DNA of 36,758 bases. Source: Planctomycetaceae bacterium (GTDB taxonomy: Bacteria > Planctomycetota > Planctomycetia > Pirellulales > Pirellulaceae). Position numbers and translations under genes: made by a program. Location: positions 1-36,758 of the forward strand of contig JAAYDI010000049.1 of the NCBI GenBank assembly GCA_012729315.1, read 5' to 3'. Below the pieces are notes generated by a model, which was not told where the DNA came from, did no database searches, and saw only the letters and a program-made list of their open reading frames with translations. Numbering within the stretch: the first letter of the stretch is position 1; every line of letters begins with the position of its first letter. Of this stretch, positions 24,657 through 31,402 are shown one piece after another.

Positions 24657-25941
24657 TCGCGTCAAACCGTACGAGAAGAACCCGCGCATCAACGACGCGG
24701 CCGTCGACGCGGTGGCCGAATCGATCCGCCAATTCGGATTCCGCCAGCCGATCGTCGTCGACGCTGAGGGCGTGATCGTCTGCGGTCACACGCGCTGGAA
24801 GGCGGCGCTGAAGCTGGGGCTTACTGAAGTCCCGGTCCACGTTGCCAAAGATCTTTCGCCTGAGAAGATCAAGGCCTACCGGATCGCCGACAACAAGTCG
24901 TCGGAGTTGGCTGCCTGGGATCTCGAATTGTTGCCGATCGAACTGGCCGATCTTCAGGGGATGGACTTCAATCTGGAGCTGATCGGCTTTGGCAAAAACG
25001 AACTGGCCAAGCTGCTCGACCCGGGGGTGAAGGAGGGATTGACCGATCCGGACGACGTACCGGCCTCGCCGGATGAGGCGATCACCCGGCCCGGCGATCT
25101 GTGGATCCTTGGAAATCACCGATTGCTCTGCGGCGATTCCGGGAATCCCCAGCACGTGGATCGTCTGCTTGACGGCGCAACGATCCAATTGGTGAACACA
25201 GACCCTCCGTATAATGTGCGTGTGGAACCGCGCAGCAATAACGCGATCGCAGCGGGCCTGAGTTCCTTTCAGGGAACCAAGCATCACCAGAAGTTCGACG
25301 TCCAGCGGCATCCGGAAAAGGCCAAGCCGACTCAGAAGAAACTGCGGGCCAAGGATCGGCCGTTAGAGAATGACTTCGTCACCGATGAAGCGTTCGACGA
25401 GTTGCTGGCAGCGTGGTTCGGCAACATCGCCCGCGTGCTCGAGCCGGGACGAGCCTTCTATATCTGGGGCGGATATGCCAACTGTGCCAACTACCCGCCA
25501 GTGCTCAAGGCGACTGGATTGTACTTCTCCCAGGCGATCATCTGGGACAAGGAACACCCGGTGTTGACCCGTAAGGATTTTATGGGAGCGCACGAGTGGT
25601 GTTTTTACGGTTGGCGAGAAGGCGCCGGCCACAAATTCTTCGGCCCCAACAATGCGACCGACCTGTGGCACGTCAAGAAGATCAACCCCAACAAGATGGT
25701 CCACTTGACCGAGAAGCCGGTGGAGCTGGCCATTCGTGCGATGCAGTACTCGTCGCACACGGGCGAGAACGTGCTGGACCTGTTCGGTGGGAGCGGCTCG
25801 ACGTTGATCGCCGCCCAGCAGACGGGCCGGCATGCGTTCGTCATGGAACTCGATCCCCTCTACGCCGACGTCATCGTGCAGCGGTTCGAGCAGTTTTCAG
25901 GAAAGAAGGCGGAACGCATCGCCGCTGATTCGGCACAGTAG
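24631..25941 (+). CDS. ParB-domain DNA methyltransferase (beta-type, DPPY)
   Basis: Fusion protein of 436 residues. ATG at 24631 is preferred (GGAAGG just upstream); an ATG at 24613 would add six residues. Residues 1-95 are a ParB/Srx domain (NPRINDAAVDAVAESIRQFG, GHTRWKAALKLG). The methyltransferase has DPPY (191-194, motif IV) ahead of FGGSGST (385-391, motif I), which is the beta order for N6-adenine or N4-cytosine enzymes. KINPNKMVHLTEKPVEL precedes motif I. No restriction enzyme neighbours it, so it likely protects or marks the element's DNA. This is the third ParB-fold gene here. Confidence 0.9.
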   Translation: MKIERWKLDRVKPYEKNPRINDAAVDAVAESIRQFGFRQPIVVDAEGVIVCGHTRWKAALKLGLTEVPVHVAKDLSPEKIKAYRIADNKSSELAAWDLELLPIELADLQGMDFNLELIGFGKNELAKLLDPGVKEGLTDPDDVPASPDEAITRPGDLWILGNHRLLCGDSGNPQHVDRLLDGATIQLVNTDPPYNVRVEPRSNNAIAAGLSSFQGTKHHQKFDVQRHPEKAKPTQKKLRAKDRPLENDFVTDEAFDELLAAWFGNIARVLEPGRAFYIWGGYANCANYPPVLKATGLYFSQAIIWDKEHPVLTRKDFMGAHEWCFYGWREGAGHKFFGPNNATDLWHVKKINPNKMVHLTEKPVELAIRAMQYSSHTGENVLDLFGGSGSTLIAAQQTGRHAFVMELDPLYADVIVQRFEQFSGKKAERIAADSAQ

Positions 25942-25958
25942 CTCGAGGAGGTGGCGTC

Positions 25959-26312
25959 GTGATCTACCTGGCCAGTCCGTTGTCGCATCGCGACCGTGCA
26001 GTGCAGCAAGAGCGGTTCGATGCGGCGTGTCGTGCGGCGGCCTTTCTGATGCGTGCCGGCAAACCGACATTCTCTCCGATTGCGCATTCGTATCCCATCG
26101 CGCAGCACGGACTGCCGATAGACTGGGCGTTCTGGGCTACGTGCGATCGCCGGCACTTGGAGGCGTGCGATGAGGTCGTCGTGCTTACGCTCGATGGGTG
26201 GCGGGAGAGCGTCGGCGTCCAAGCGGAGATCGCGATCGCCCGCCAGTTGGGCAAGCCCGTCTCTTACCTGGAGCCTGTTGCCGAAGAGAACCCCGGGTCG
26301 AGCCGGGGTTGA
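25959..26312 (+). CDS. DUF1937 protein, nucleoside deoxyribosyltransferase-like fold
   Basis: Protein of 117 residues. GTG start at 25959 with GAGGAGG 7 bases upstream. MIYLASPLSHRDRAVQQERF, then RAGKPTFSPIAHSYPIA and a CDEVVVLTLDGWRESVGVQAEI helix match the DUF1937 family, which has a nucleoside 2-deoxyribosyltransferase-like fold. The Asp/Glu pair in the last segment fits the family's active site, but activity has not been shown for the family. It may belong to the element's nucleotide-handling set with the diphosphohydrolase at 18258. Confidence 0.8.
   Translation: MIYLASPLSHRDRAVQQERFDAACRAAAFLMRAGKPTFSPIAHSYPIAQHGLPIDWAFWATCDRRHLEACDEVVVLTLDGWRESVGVQAEIAIARQLGKPVSYLEPVAEENPGSSRG
26289..26310. 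terminator. GC-rich hairpin between convergent operons
   Basis: AACCCCGG (26289-26296) pairs perfectly with CCGGGGTT (26303-26310) around a 6-base loop at the very end of the DUF1937 gene. It lies between the end of a rightward operon and the end of the leftward cargo operon, where a bidirectional terminator is expected. No T run follows on either strand. Confidence 0.4.
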
Positions 26313-26340
26313 GGGGAGGGAGGAACGTGGCAGGATGCGA

Positions 26341-26919
26341 TTATTTGTTGACGGCGAACCGCCCGCGGTCGACCTTCTTGAACCGCGAATCCTCGCCCTT
26401 GGTGGCGATCTCGCGGATCATAGCGCTGTAGATCGTTGCGTGAGGGGTCTGGCCGTCACTCTTCCAGTAGCCTTTCGCGAAGGCAACCTCGACGATCTCC
26501 TTGACGCCCATCGGTTCCGCCGATTCTGCCAACACGCGGGCGGCTGCGTCCAAACCGCTCGGCCGCTTGGCCTTGGCTTCGTCCCGTTTGGCCCGATTCG
26601 CGGCCTTTCGGGGTTTGGCGTCCTTGGCCGTCTTGCTCCGCTTCTTGCCGCCCGTGCCCGCCGTGCGCGTTTTGGTGGCGACGGGTGCGGACGCGACGTC
26701 GCCGGCCGATTGTTCCGCCGCCGTGGTCGCTTTGGCGCCGCTCGACTTTACCTCCGCTCGCAGGCGCTGCGGCCCCTTAATGCGGATCTTCTTGCCGGTG
26801 GCCAGGTTCGTGGCGTCCCAACCTCCGTGGGGATTCTCCGCGTCAATACGCACCGACACCACCTTGTCGGTGACCTTTGCCGTGAAGACCTTGCCGATCT
26901 GAACTTCATCTTTCTTCAT
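26341..26919 (-). CDS. HARE-HTH domain protein with basic linker
   Basis: Protein of 192 residues, last gene of a four-gene leftward operon. An N-terminal beta domain (IGKVFTAKVTDKVVSVRID, GGWDATNLATGKKIRIKG) is followed by an Ala/Lys-rich disordered linker. The C-terminal HARE-HTH winged helix (residues about 122-192: GLDAAARVLAES, MGVKEIVEVAFAKGYW, PHATIYSAMIREI, DSRFKKVDRGRFAV) is a domain found in DNA-associated enzymes. A chromatin-like or repressor role is inferred; its histone-tail-like linker fits DNA binding. SD-like GAGGAGA lies before the ATG. Confidence 0.8.
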   Translation of the reverse strand: MKKDEVQIGKVFTAKVTDKVVSVRIDAENPHGGWDATNLATGKKIRIKGPQRLRAEVKSSGAKATTAAEQSAGDVASAPVATKTRTAGTGGKKRSKTAKDAKPRKAANRAKRDEAKAKRPSGLDAAARVLAESAEPMGVKEIVEVAFAKGYWKSDGQTPHATIYSAMIREIATKGEDSRFKKVDRGRFAVNK

Positions 26920-26952
26920 CGTATCTCTCCTCGAAAAAAAGGGAAACAGGGG

Positions 26953-27312
26953 TTACTTCGCATCGCTGCGGCCCGCCTCGTAGGCCGCCAACAGGGCCTT
27001 CTTGATCTGCCAGACGCCCAGCTCGTGGAAGTCGAGGCTGTCCGACTTCCGTTCGCCAAATGTTGGAATCCGCAGGTTGTCGCGGGCGATCCGCTCGAGC
27101 AGTTGGTTCACCCGGTCCTTGTGGTCGCATTCCACCGCCGCGGCCTGGTACTTCGCGTGGAGGTCGAACGTCGCATCATTGTGCGTGGCGGTGGCGCGCA
27201 ACGCGTCGGCCGCCCGGCGCCAAAGGGCCGCCGCCTGCGGCCAGGCCTCGCCGCGCTGGGCCGATTCGGCCGCTTCGGCGTAGTCGAGATGGTCGTGGGT
27301 CGGGGTGGTCAT
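26953..27312 (-). CDS. Hypothetical protein resembling DUF6900
   Basis: Protein of 119 residues in the leftward cargo operon. The C-terminal half, LLERIARDNLRIPTF followed by SDSLDFHELGVWQIKKALLAA, matches the pattern I associate with DUF6900. The N-terminal half is a separate helical segment with Ala-rich repeats, so this may be a fusion of two small domains. Such proteins are usually found in plasmids and phages, with no known activity. Confidence 0.65.
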   Translation of the reverse strand: MTTPTHDHLDYAEAAESAQRGEAWPQAAALWRRAADALRATATHNDATFDLHAKYQAAAVECDHKDRVNQLLERIARDNLRIPTFGERKSDSLDFHELGVWQIKKALLAAYEAGRSDAK

Positions 27313-27339
27313 CGGTGTTCTCCGGTGTGGATGTTGCGG

Positions 27340-27603
27340 TTAGTAGGCGACCTGCCAGGCTCGGCTCGATCCGTAGCAGCGCTGCTCGCCTTCGACGATG
27401 AAGACCACGGCGTCCTCGTCGACGTCCTGATCGTCGTCGCCGTCCTCGCCGTCGCAGGCGTCGTTGATCTCTTCGCCGGATGCGAGGCCAGTGATCTCGT
27501 TCTCGAACGGCCAGTTCTGCTGCGTCATCAGGCGGACCTCGGTCTCGCCGCCGAGCGCGTCGCGGTACTCTTCGAGGCGGCCTATCAATTCGTCAATCGT
27601 CAT
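27340..27603 (-). CDS. Small acidic conserved hypothetical protein
   Basis: Protein of 87 residues. TIDELIGRLEEYRDALGGETEV, MTQQNWPFENEI and VVFIVEGEQRCYGSSRAW are typical blocks of a small acidic protein family of planctomycete elements. A central loop (DACDGEDGDDDQDVDED) is highly acidic and could mimic nucleic acid. No function known. An anti-host or anti-restriction DNA-mimic role is speculative. ATG at 27603. Confidence 0.6.
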   Translation of the reverse strand: MTIDELIGRLEEYRDALGGETEVRLMTQQNWPFENEITGLASGEEINDACDGEDGDDDQDVDEDAVVFIVEGEQRCYGSSRAWQVAY

Positions 27604-27627
27604 CGTCGTGCTCCTTGTCGTTGGGGG

Positions 27628-27951
27628 TTACTTGCCGTAGATGTGTTCCGCCAAGCCGGCGGCCAGGAAGTCGACGACCGCCTGGGCCTTCTTCGAGGCC
27701 GCCGGAATGTCGATCCCGCGATCCCAGTTGAAGGAGGTCTCCTTGTTGGCGATCCGGGAAAGCCAGAGCTTCGAAATGCGGCTGTCGCCCAATTCCCATT
27801 CCGGGTTGAGAGCGTGTTCGGGAAAGACCAATGCTTCGAAGCGGTATCCGGCAATGCGGCCGGAAACCCAGGTTCCGCCGCCGGATGCACGGCGTGTCGT
27901 CTTCGTGATCTCGAGGTCGTCGCCAAGGTCCAGGTAGTCGTCGGTGTTCAT
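27628..27951 (-). CDS. Small hypothetical protein, first gene of the leftward operon
   Basis: Protein of 107 residues. ATG at 27951 is chosen because AGGAG lies 6 bases upstream; a longer reading frame begins at 28002. LDLGDDLEITKTTRRASGGGTWVSGRIAGYRFEALVFPEHA suggests a beta-rich fold; the tail is helical (AQAVVDFLAAGLAEHIYGK). Family not named. Its promoter should lie in the 269-base divergent gap to the right. Confidence 0.6.
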   Translation of the reverse strand: MNTDDYLDLGDDLEITKTTRRASGGGTWVSGRIAGYRFEALVFPEHALNPEWELGDSRISKLWLSRIANKETSFNWDRGIDIPAASKKAQAVVDFLAAGLAEHIYGK

Positions 27952-28220
27952 CGCGTTCTCCTGTGGTTGGTGGTTCGCGTTGTCGCTGCCGTTAACACAC
28001 ATGAGCCATCAAAGTGCGAAGACATCAAGCGGAACTTCGGCCGGTGTGCATCGAATTGTCGGAATACTTTTTGCGCATTGCGTAGCACGCACGTCGGCCC
28101 CGACGTTGGCCCGTGTCGCGAAAAGGCGGGCGACCAACAGCAAGGCGGATCTCTGCACACATCGCGACAGTCGCCAACGTGGCGCGCCTGGTGCCATCCT
28201 CTGCGAAGGGAGGCCCAGCG
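27952..28220. promoter_or_regulatory. Divergent gap between the cargo operon and the packaging operon
   Basis: 269 bases separate the leftward cargo operon from the rightward packaging operon. Promoters for both should lie here. It is more AT-rich than the flanking genes near 27976-28080. I could not identify a consensus promoter, operator palindrome or small gene. Confidence 0.35.
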
Positions 28221-28439
28221 ATGACCCAAGAGAACAATGGGGTGGACCCCACGCGGCTCGACGTCGAGCAATTGGCCCGTCTGCTCTCCGCAGCCAGCGG
28301 AATACGGATCGACGCCGAGAGAATCACGGCGGATGTGGCGGCCGGTGCGCCAACGGGCGCCGACGGCAGCATCCACCTGGTCCACTATGCAGCGTGGCTG
28401 GTGAAAGAACTGGCTGCCGGAAACGCCGATGCCAACTGA
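28221..28439 (+). CDS. Small HTH-like protein, paralogue of the terminase N-terminus
   Basis: Protein of 72 residues, ATG at 28221 with GGGAGG 8 bases upstream. LDVEQLARLLSAASGIRIDAERI, DGSIHLVHYAAWLVKEL shares a clear pattern with the N-terminus of the large terminase next door (LRPSELCRLLN, DGRYVDLLRYAAWLIEQR). It may be a small-terminase-like DNA-recognition subunit. It overlaps the terminase start by 11 bases. Confidence 0.6.
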   Translation: MTQENNGVDPTRLDVEQLARLLSAASGIRIDAERITADVAAGAPTGADGSIHLVHYAAWLVKELAAGNADAN

Positions 28440-30690
28440 CCCACGTCGATTACGACCGAGCGAGTTGTGTCGCCTGTTGAACTCCACACCCCTGGGTGAG
28501 GTGATCAACGAGCGGCAGCTCTACCGGCACCGCACCCGAGCCGGGATGCGGCTCGGGGACGGTCGTTATGTGGACTTATTGCGTTACGCTGCGTGGCTCA
28601 TCGAGCAACGGCACAGGCCCCGTCCTGCGGCGGCGGAGGATCCGTACGAAGCGATCAAGGAGCGGGCTCGCGCTCGCAACGCTGCGCTATCGCTGGCCGG
28701 TCGCGACATCGGCCAGCTGCCGGAGGTCGTCGACCCGCGACGGAAAGAACAGGCGACGACCGACTTCCGTTTCTTCTGCGAGTCCTACTTCTCGCAGACG
28801 TTTCATTTGACCTGGTCCCCTGATCATCTGAAGGTGATCGCCAAGATTGAGAAAGCAGTGATCGAAGGCGGGCTGTTCGCCATGGCGATGCCGCGCGGCA
28901 GCGGTAAGACGACCGTCTGCGAATGCGCGTGCATCTGGGCAGTGCTCAATGGTCACCGCGAGTTCGTGTGTCTGATCGGTTCGGATGAAGGGCATGCCAT
29001 GGACATGCTCGAATCGATCAAGACCGAACTGGACGGTAACGATCTGCTGTTGGAGGACTTCCCAGAGGTCATCTATCCGATCCAATGCCTGGATGGGATC
29101 GCCAACCGCGCCAGTGGTCAGCTGTACCAGGGCCAGCGAACGCACATCGGCTGGACCGCCCGCGAGGTCGTGCTGCCGACGATACCCGATTCGAAGGCCT
29201 CCGGAGCGATTATCAAGGTGGCGGGCATCACGGGCCGGATCCGTGGCATGAAGCATAAGCGAGCCGACGGCCAAACGGTCCGCCCTTCGCTGGTCGTTCT
29301 GGATGACCCGCAGACGGACGAGTCGGCACGGAGCCTTTCGCAGTGCGCCACGCGCGAGAGTATTCTGGCCGGCGCCGTCTTGGGCCTCGCCGGTCCGGGC
29401 CGGAAGATCTCGGGCATCATGCCCTGCACGGTGATCCGGCCCGGCGACATGGCCGATCGGATTCTCGACCGTGACAAGCACCCCCAGTGGCAGGGCGAGC
29501 GCACGAAGATGATCTATGCGTTTCCCGCCAACGAGAAGCTCTGGGACCGATACGCCGAAATCCGGGCCGAGAGCCTTCGTGCCGAACGCGGTCTGGCGGA
29601 TGCCACGGAATTCTATCGTCAGCATCAGGTAGAAATGGATGAGGGGGCCAGCGTCGCGTGGGCGGAGCGGTTCAACCACGACGAGTTGTCCGCTATCCAG
29701 CATGCCATGAATCTCAAGCTCCAGGACGAGCGGGCGTTCTGGGCCGAGTATCAGAATGAGCCGTTGCCGGAAGACACGGGCGAGCAAGAGGATCTGTCGG
29801 CCGACCAGATCGCCGGGAAAGTCAATCGTCTGGGACGCGGCGAGGTGCCGATCGGCTGCAATCACTTGACGATGTTCGTCGACGTGCAGCAAACCTTGCT
29901 GTTCTATGTGGTTGCGGCATGGGAGGACGACTTCACCGGATACATTATTACTTATGGCGCCCATCCGGATCAGAATCGGGCCCATTTCACCGCCCGCGAC
30001 GCTCAGCCGACGCTGGCGACGGCCGCATCCGGCGCCGGATTGGAAGGTTCCATCTATGCCGGCCTGGATACCCTGACCCAGAAGTATCTCGCCCGTGAAT
30101 TCCGTCGTGACGATGGGGCGGCGATGCGCATCGAGCGGTGCCTGGTGGACGCCAACTGGGGCCTTTCGACCGACGTGGTCTATCAGTTCTGCCGGCAATC
30201 GGCCCACTCGTCGATCCTCATGCCCAGCCATGGACGGTTCGTCGGGGCGTCCAGCATTCCGTTTTCCGAGTACAAGCGGAAGGTGGGTGATCGCGTGGGC
30301 CACAATTGGCGGGTCCCGAATGTTCACGGTCGCCGCCAGATCCGCCACGTCGTCTACGACACCAACTACTGGAAGTCCTTCATCTACGCCCGGCTGGCCG
30401 TGCCGATGGGTGATCGCGGTTGCCTTTCCCTGTTCGGTGATACGCCCGCCTTGCACCGCCTATTCGGAGAGCATCTCACGGCCGAGTACCGGGTGATGAC
30501 CGAAGGTCGTGGTCGAACCGTTGACGAGTGGAAGATGCGGCCCGAGCGGAGCGATAACCACTGGTTCGACTGTCTCGTCGGGTGCGCGGTAGCGGCATCG
30601 ATGCAAGGCGTGGTCCTTCCGGGAACGGACGTCAAGCCTGTCATCCAGCGGCCGCGACTGAAACTGTCGGACTTGCAGCGGAGGCGATGA
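28429..30690 (+). CDS. Phage terminase large subunit with extra N-terminal HTH-like domain
   Basis: DNA-packaging motor of 753 residues. Walker A AMPRGSGKT (about 153-161), Walker B LVVLDD (288-293), then a C-terminal RNase H-like nuclease with acidic residues in MFVDVQQ (D485), CLVDANWG and HWFDCLVGCA near the end. Before the ATPase lies an 80-residue HTH-like domain ending in YAAWLIEQR, plus a basic linker; this N-terminal piece is paralogous to the small protein encoded just upstream. ATG at 28429, translationally coupled. It pumps DNA into capsids made from the capsid fusion through the portal downstream. Confidence 0.92.
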   Translation: MPTDPRRLRPSELCRLLNSTPLGEVINERQLYRHRTRAGMRLGDGRYVDLLRYAAWLIEQRHRPRPAAAEDPYEAIKERARARNAALSLAGRDIGQLPEVVDPRRKEQATTDFRFFCESYFSQTFHLTWSPDHLKVIAKIEKAVIEGGLFAMAMPRGSGKTTVCECACIWAVLNGHREFVCLIGSDEGHAMDMLESIKTELDGNDLLLEDFPEVIYPIQCLDGIANRASGQLYQGQRTHIGWTAREVVLPTIPDSKASGAIIKVAGITGRIRGMKHKRADGQTVRPSLVVLDDPQTDESARSLSQCATRESILAGAVLGLAGPGRKISGIMPCTVIRPGDMADRILDRDKHPQWQGERTKMIYAFPANEKLWDRYAEIRAESLRAERGLADATEFYRQHQVEMDEGASVAWAERFNHDELSAIQHAMNLKLQDERAFWAEYQNEPLPEDTGEQEDLSADQIAGKVNRLGRGEVPIGCNHLTMFVDVQQTLLFYVVAAWEDDFTGYIITYGAHPDQNRAHFTARDAQPTLATAASGAGLEGSIYAGLDTLTQKYLAREFRRDDGAAMRIERCLVDANWGLSTDVVYQFCRQSAHSSILMPSHGRFVGASSIPFSEYKRKVGDRVGHNWRVPNVHGRRQIRHVVYDTNYWKSFIYARLAVPMGDRGCLSLFGDTPALHRLFGEHLTAEYRVMTEGRGRTVDEWKMRPERSDNHWFDCLVGCAVAASMQGVVLPGTDVKPVIQRPRLKLSDLQRRR

Positions 30691-30693
30691 TCC

Positions 30694-30900
30694 ATGGACC
30701 AATCGAACGACCGAGCGCCTGTGGAATCGGGACAGCCGGGAATCCAATGCCCTCGCTGCGGTTGTCGGCACCTTCCCGTTTTGTACACGCGTCAGCGGCT
30801 GAAGAAGATCATGCGGATTCGCATTTGCCGCCATTGCGGCCGCCGGTTGATGACCTACGAACAACTCCACGCCTGTGTCGAGCCACCTCGGAAGCGTTGA
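30694..30900 (+). CDS. Small zinc-ribbon protein
   Basis: Protein of 68 residues, 3 bases after the terminase stop. IQCPRCGCRHLPVLYTRQ and IRICRHCGRRLMTYE form a CxxC...CxxC zinc ribbon similar to small phage late-transcription or NrdR-like zinc ribbons. It may be a late-gene transcription cofactor or a DNA-binding packaging accessory. ATG at 30694. Confidence 0.7.
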   Translation: MDQSNDRAPVESGQPGIQCPRCGCRHLPVLYTRQRLKKIMRIRICRHCGRRLMTYEQLHACVEPPRKR

Positions 30901-31193
30901 ATGCAACGGCGACAGTACAGTTCTGTATCAATTCCACCGGTCCCCACAAAAATGCTTCCCTTGTGAACATCTTCTCACTACAACGCGACGGAACCCACTG
31001 AATCGGGCGACGCGACCGGCTGATCACCGGGCGTGAAACCAGACCAACGCCAAGGCCATGCGGGGCCGCATCGTGCGTGTGCCCTTTTGCGTTGGTCTCG
31101 CCCTTATCGCGGGTGGGCCAGTGCTCAGTGAGGTTTCATACGCCTCGCCCGCCGGGTGCAACTCCCGGACCCGCTACTTGGGAGGAATCGGCA
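30901..31193 (+). other. Structured gap before the portal operon
   Basis: About 290 bases without a convincing gene. AGACCAACGC (31041-31050) and GCGTTGGTCT (31089-31098) form a perfect 10-bp stem around a 38-base loop containing the hairpin ATGCG-GGGC-CGCAT (31058-31071). A tRNA-like fold (31108-31176) follows. A 47-codon frame (31058-31201) with a hydrophobic start crosses both but is not called as a gene. A promoter or pac-like site may also lie here. Confidence 0.5.
31108..31176 (+). ncRNA. tRNA-like structure 2: D-arm-less, CAT anticodon, TGCAACT T-loop
   Basis: Acceptor strands 31108-31114 and 31169-31175 form six pairs and one C-T mismatch at position 1-72, followed by A. The anticodon-like stem 31130-31134/31142-31146 holds a 7-base loop TTCATAC with CAT in the anticodon position, T33 and A37. 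A 5-base variable region and a T arm (31152-31156/31164-31168, loop TGCAACT) follow with exact tRNA spacing. Only 15 bases lie where the D arm should be. They share CAGTGC with structure 1, whose TGC could pair with GCA of the T loop. It ends 18 bases before the next start codon. Confidence 0.5.
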
Positions 31194-31391
31194 GTGCCTG
31201 AAGAGCTGGAACAGACGATCCGCGACAACGCCCAGGGGCCAGCCGAGGCGCACGGCGACTCGGGTGGAATGAAGCAGCACAGCCTGGCCGACCAAATCGC
31301 CGCCGATCGGTACCTGGAAGGCAAGAAGGCAGCCAAGAAGAAAGGCCTGGGCGTGGCGATAAAGAAGCTCGTCCCCCCCGGCACGGACTGA
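31194..31391 (+). CDS. Small basic protein upstream of the portal gene
   Basis: Protein of 65 residues with a GTG start at 31194 and GGAGG 8 bases upstream. An acidic N-terminus is followed by SLADQIAADRYLEGKKAAKK and KKLVPPGTD, a pattern seen in small proteins encoded just before lambda-type portals. No fold assigned. It may be a head-completion or scaffolding accessory. Its ribosome site lies in the 3' tail of the tRNA-like fold. Confidence 0.55.
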   Translation: MPEELEQTIRDNAQGPAEAHGDSGGMKQHSLADQIAADRYLEGKKAAKKKGLGVAIKKLVPPGTD

Positions 31392-31402
31392 GGACCACTC
31401 GC

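Noticed and set aside
26170-28224. A plus-strand reading frame of 684 residues over the cargo operon
   Set aside because: It is the antisense shadow of four minus-strand genes with clear domains and ribosome sites, and has no family features of its own.
31058-31201. A 47-codon frame with a hydrophobic N-terminus before the portal operon
   Set aside because: No ribosome site; it is crossed by a perfect 10-bp inverted repeat and the tRNA-like fold, and overlaps the better-supported start at 31194.
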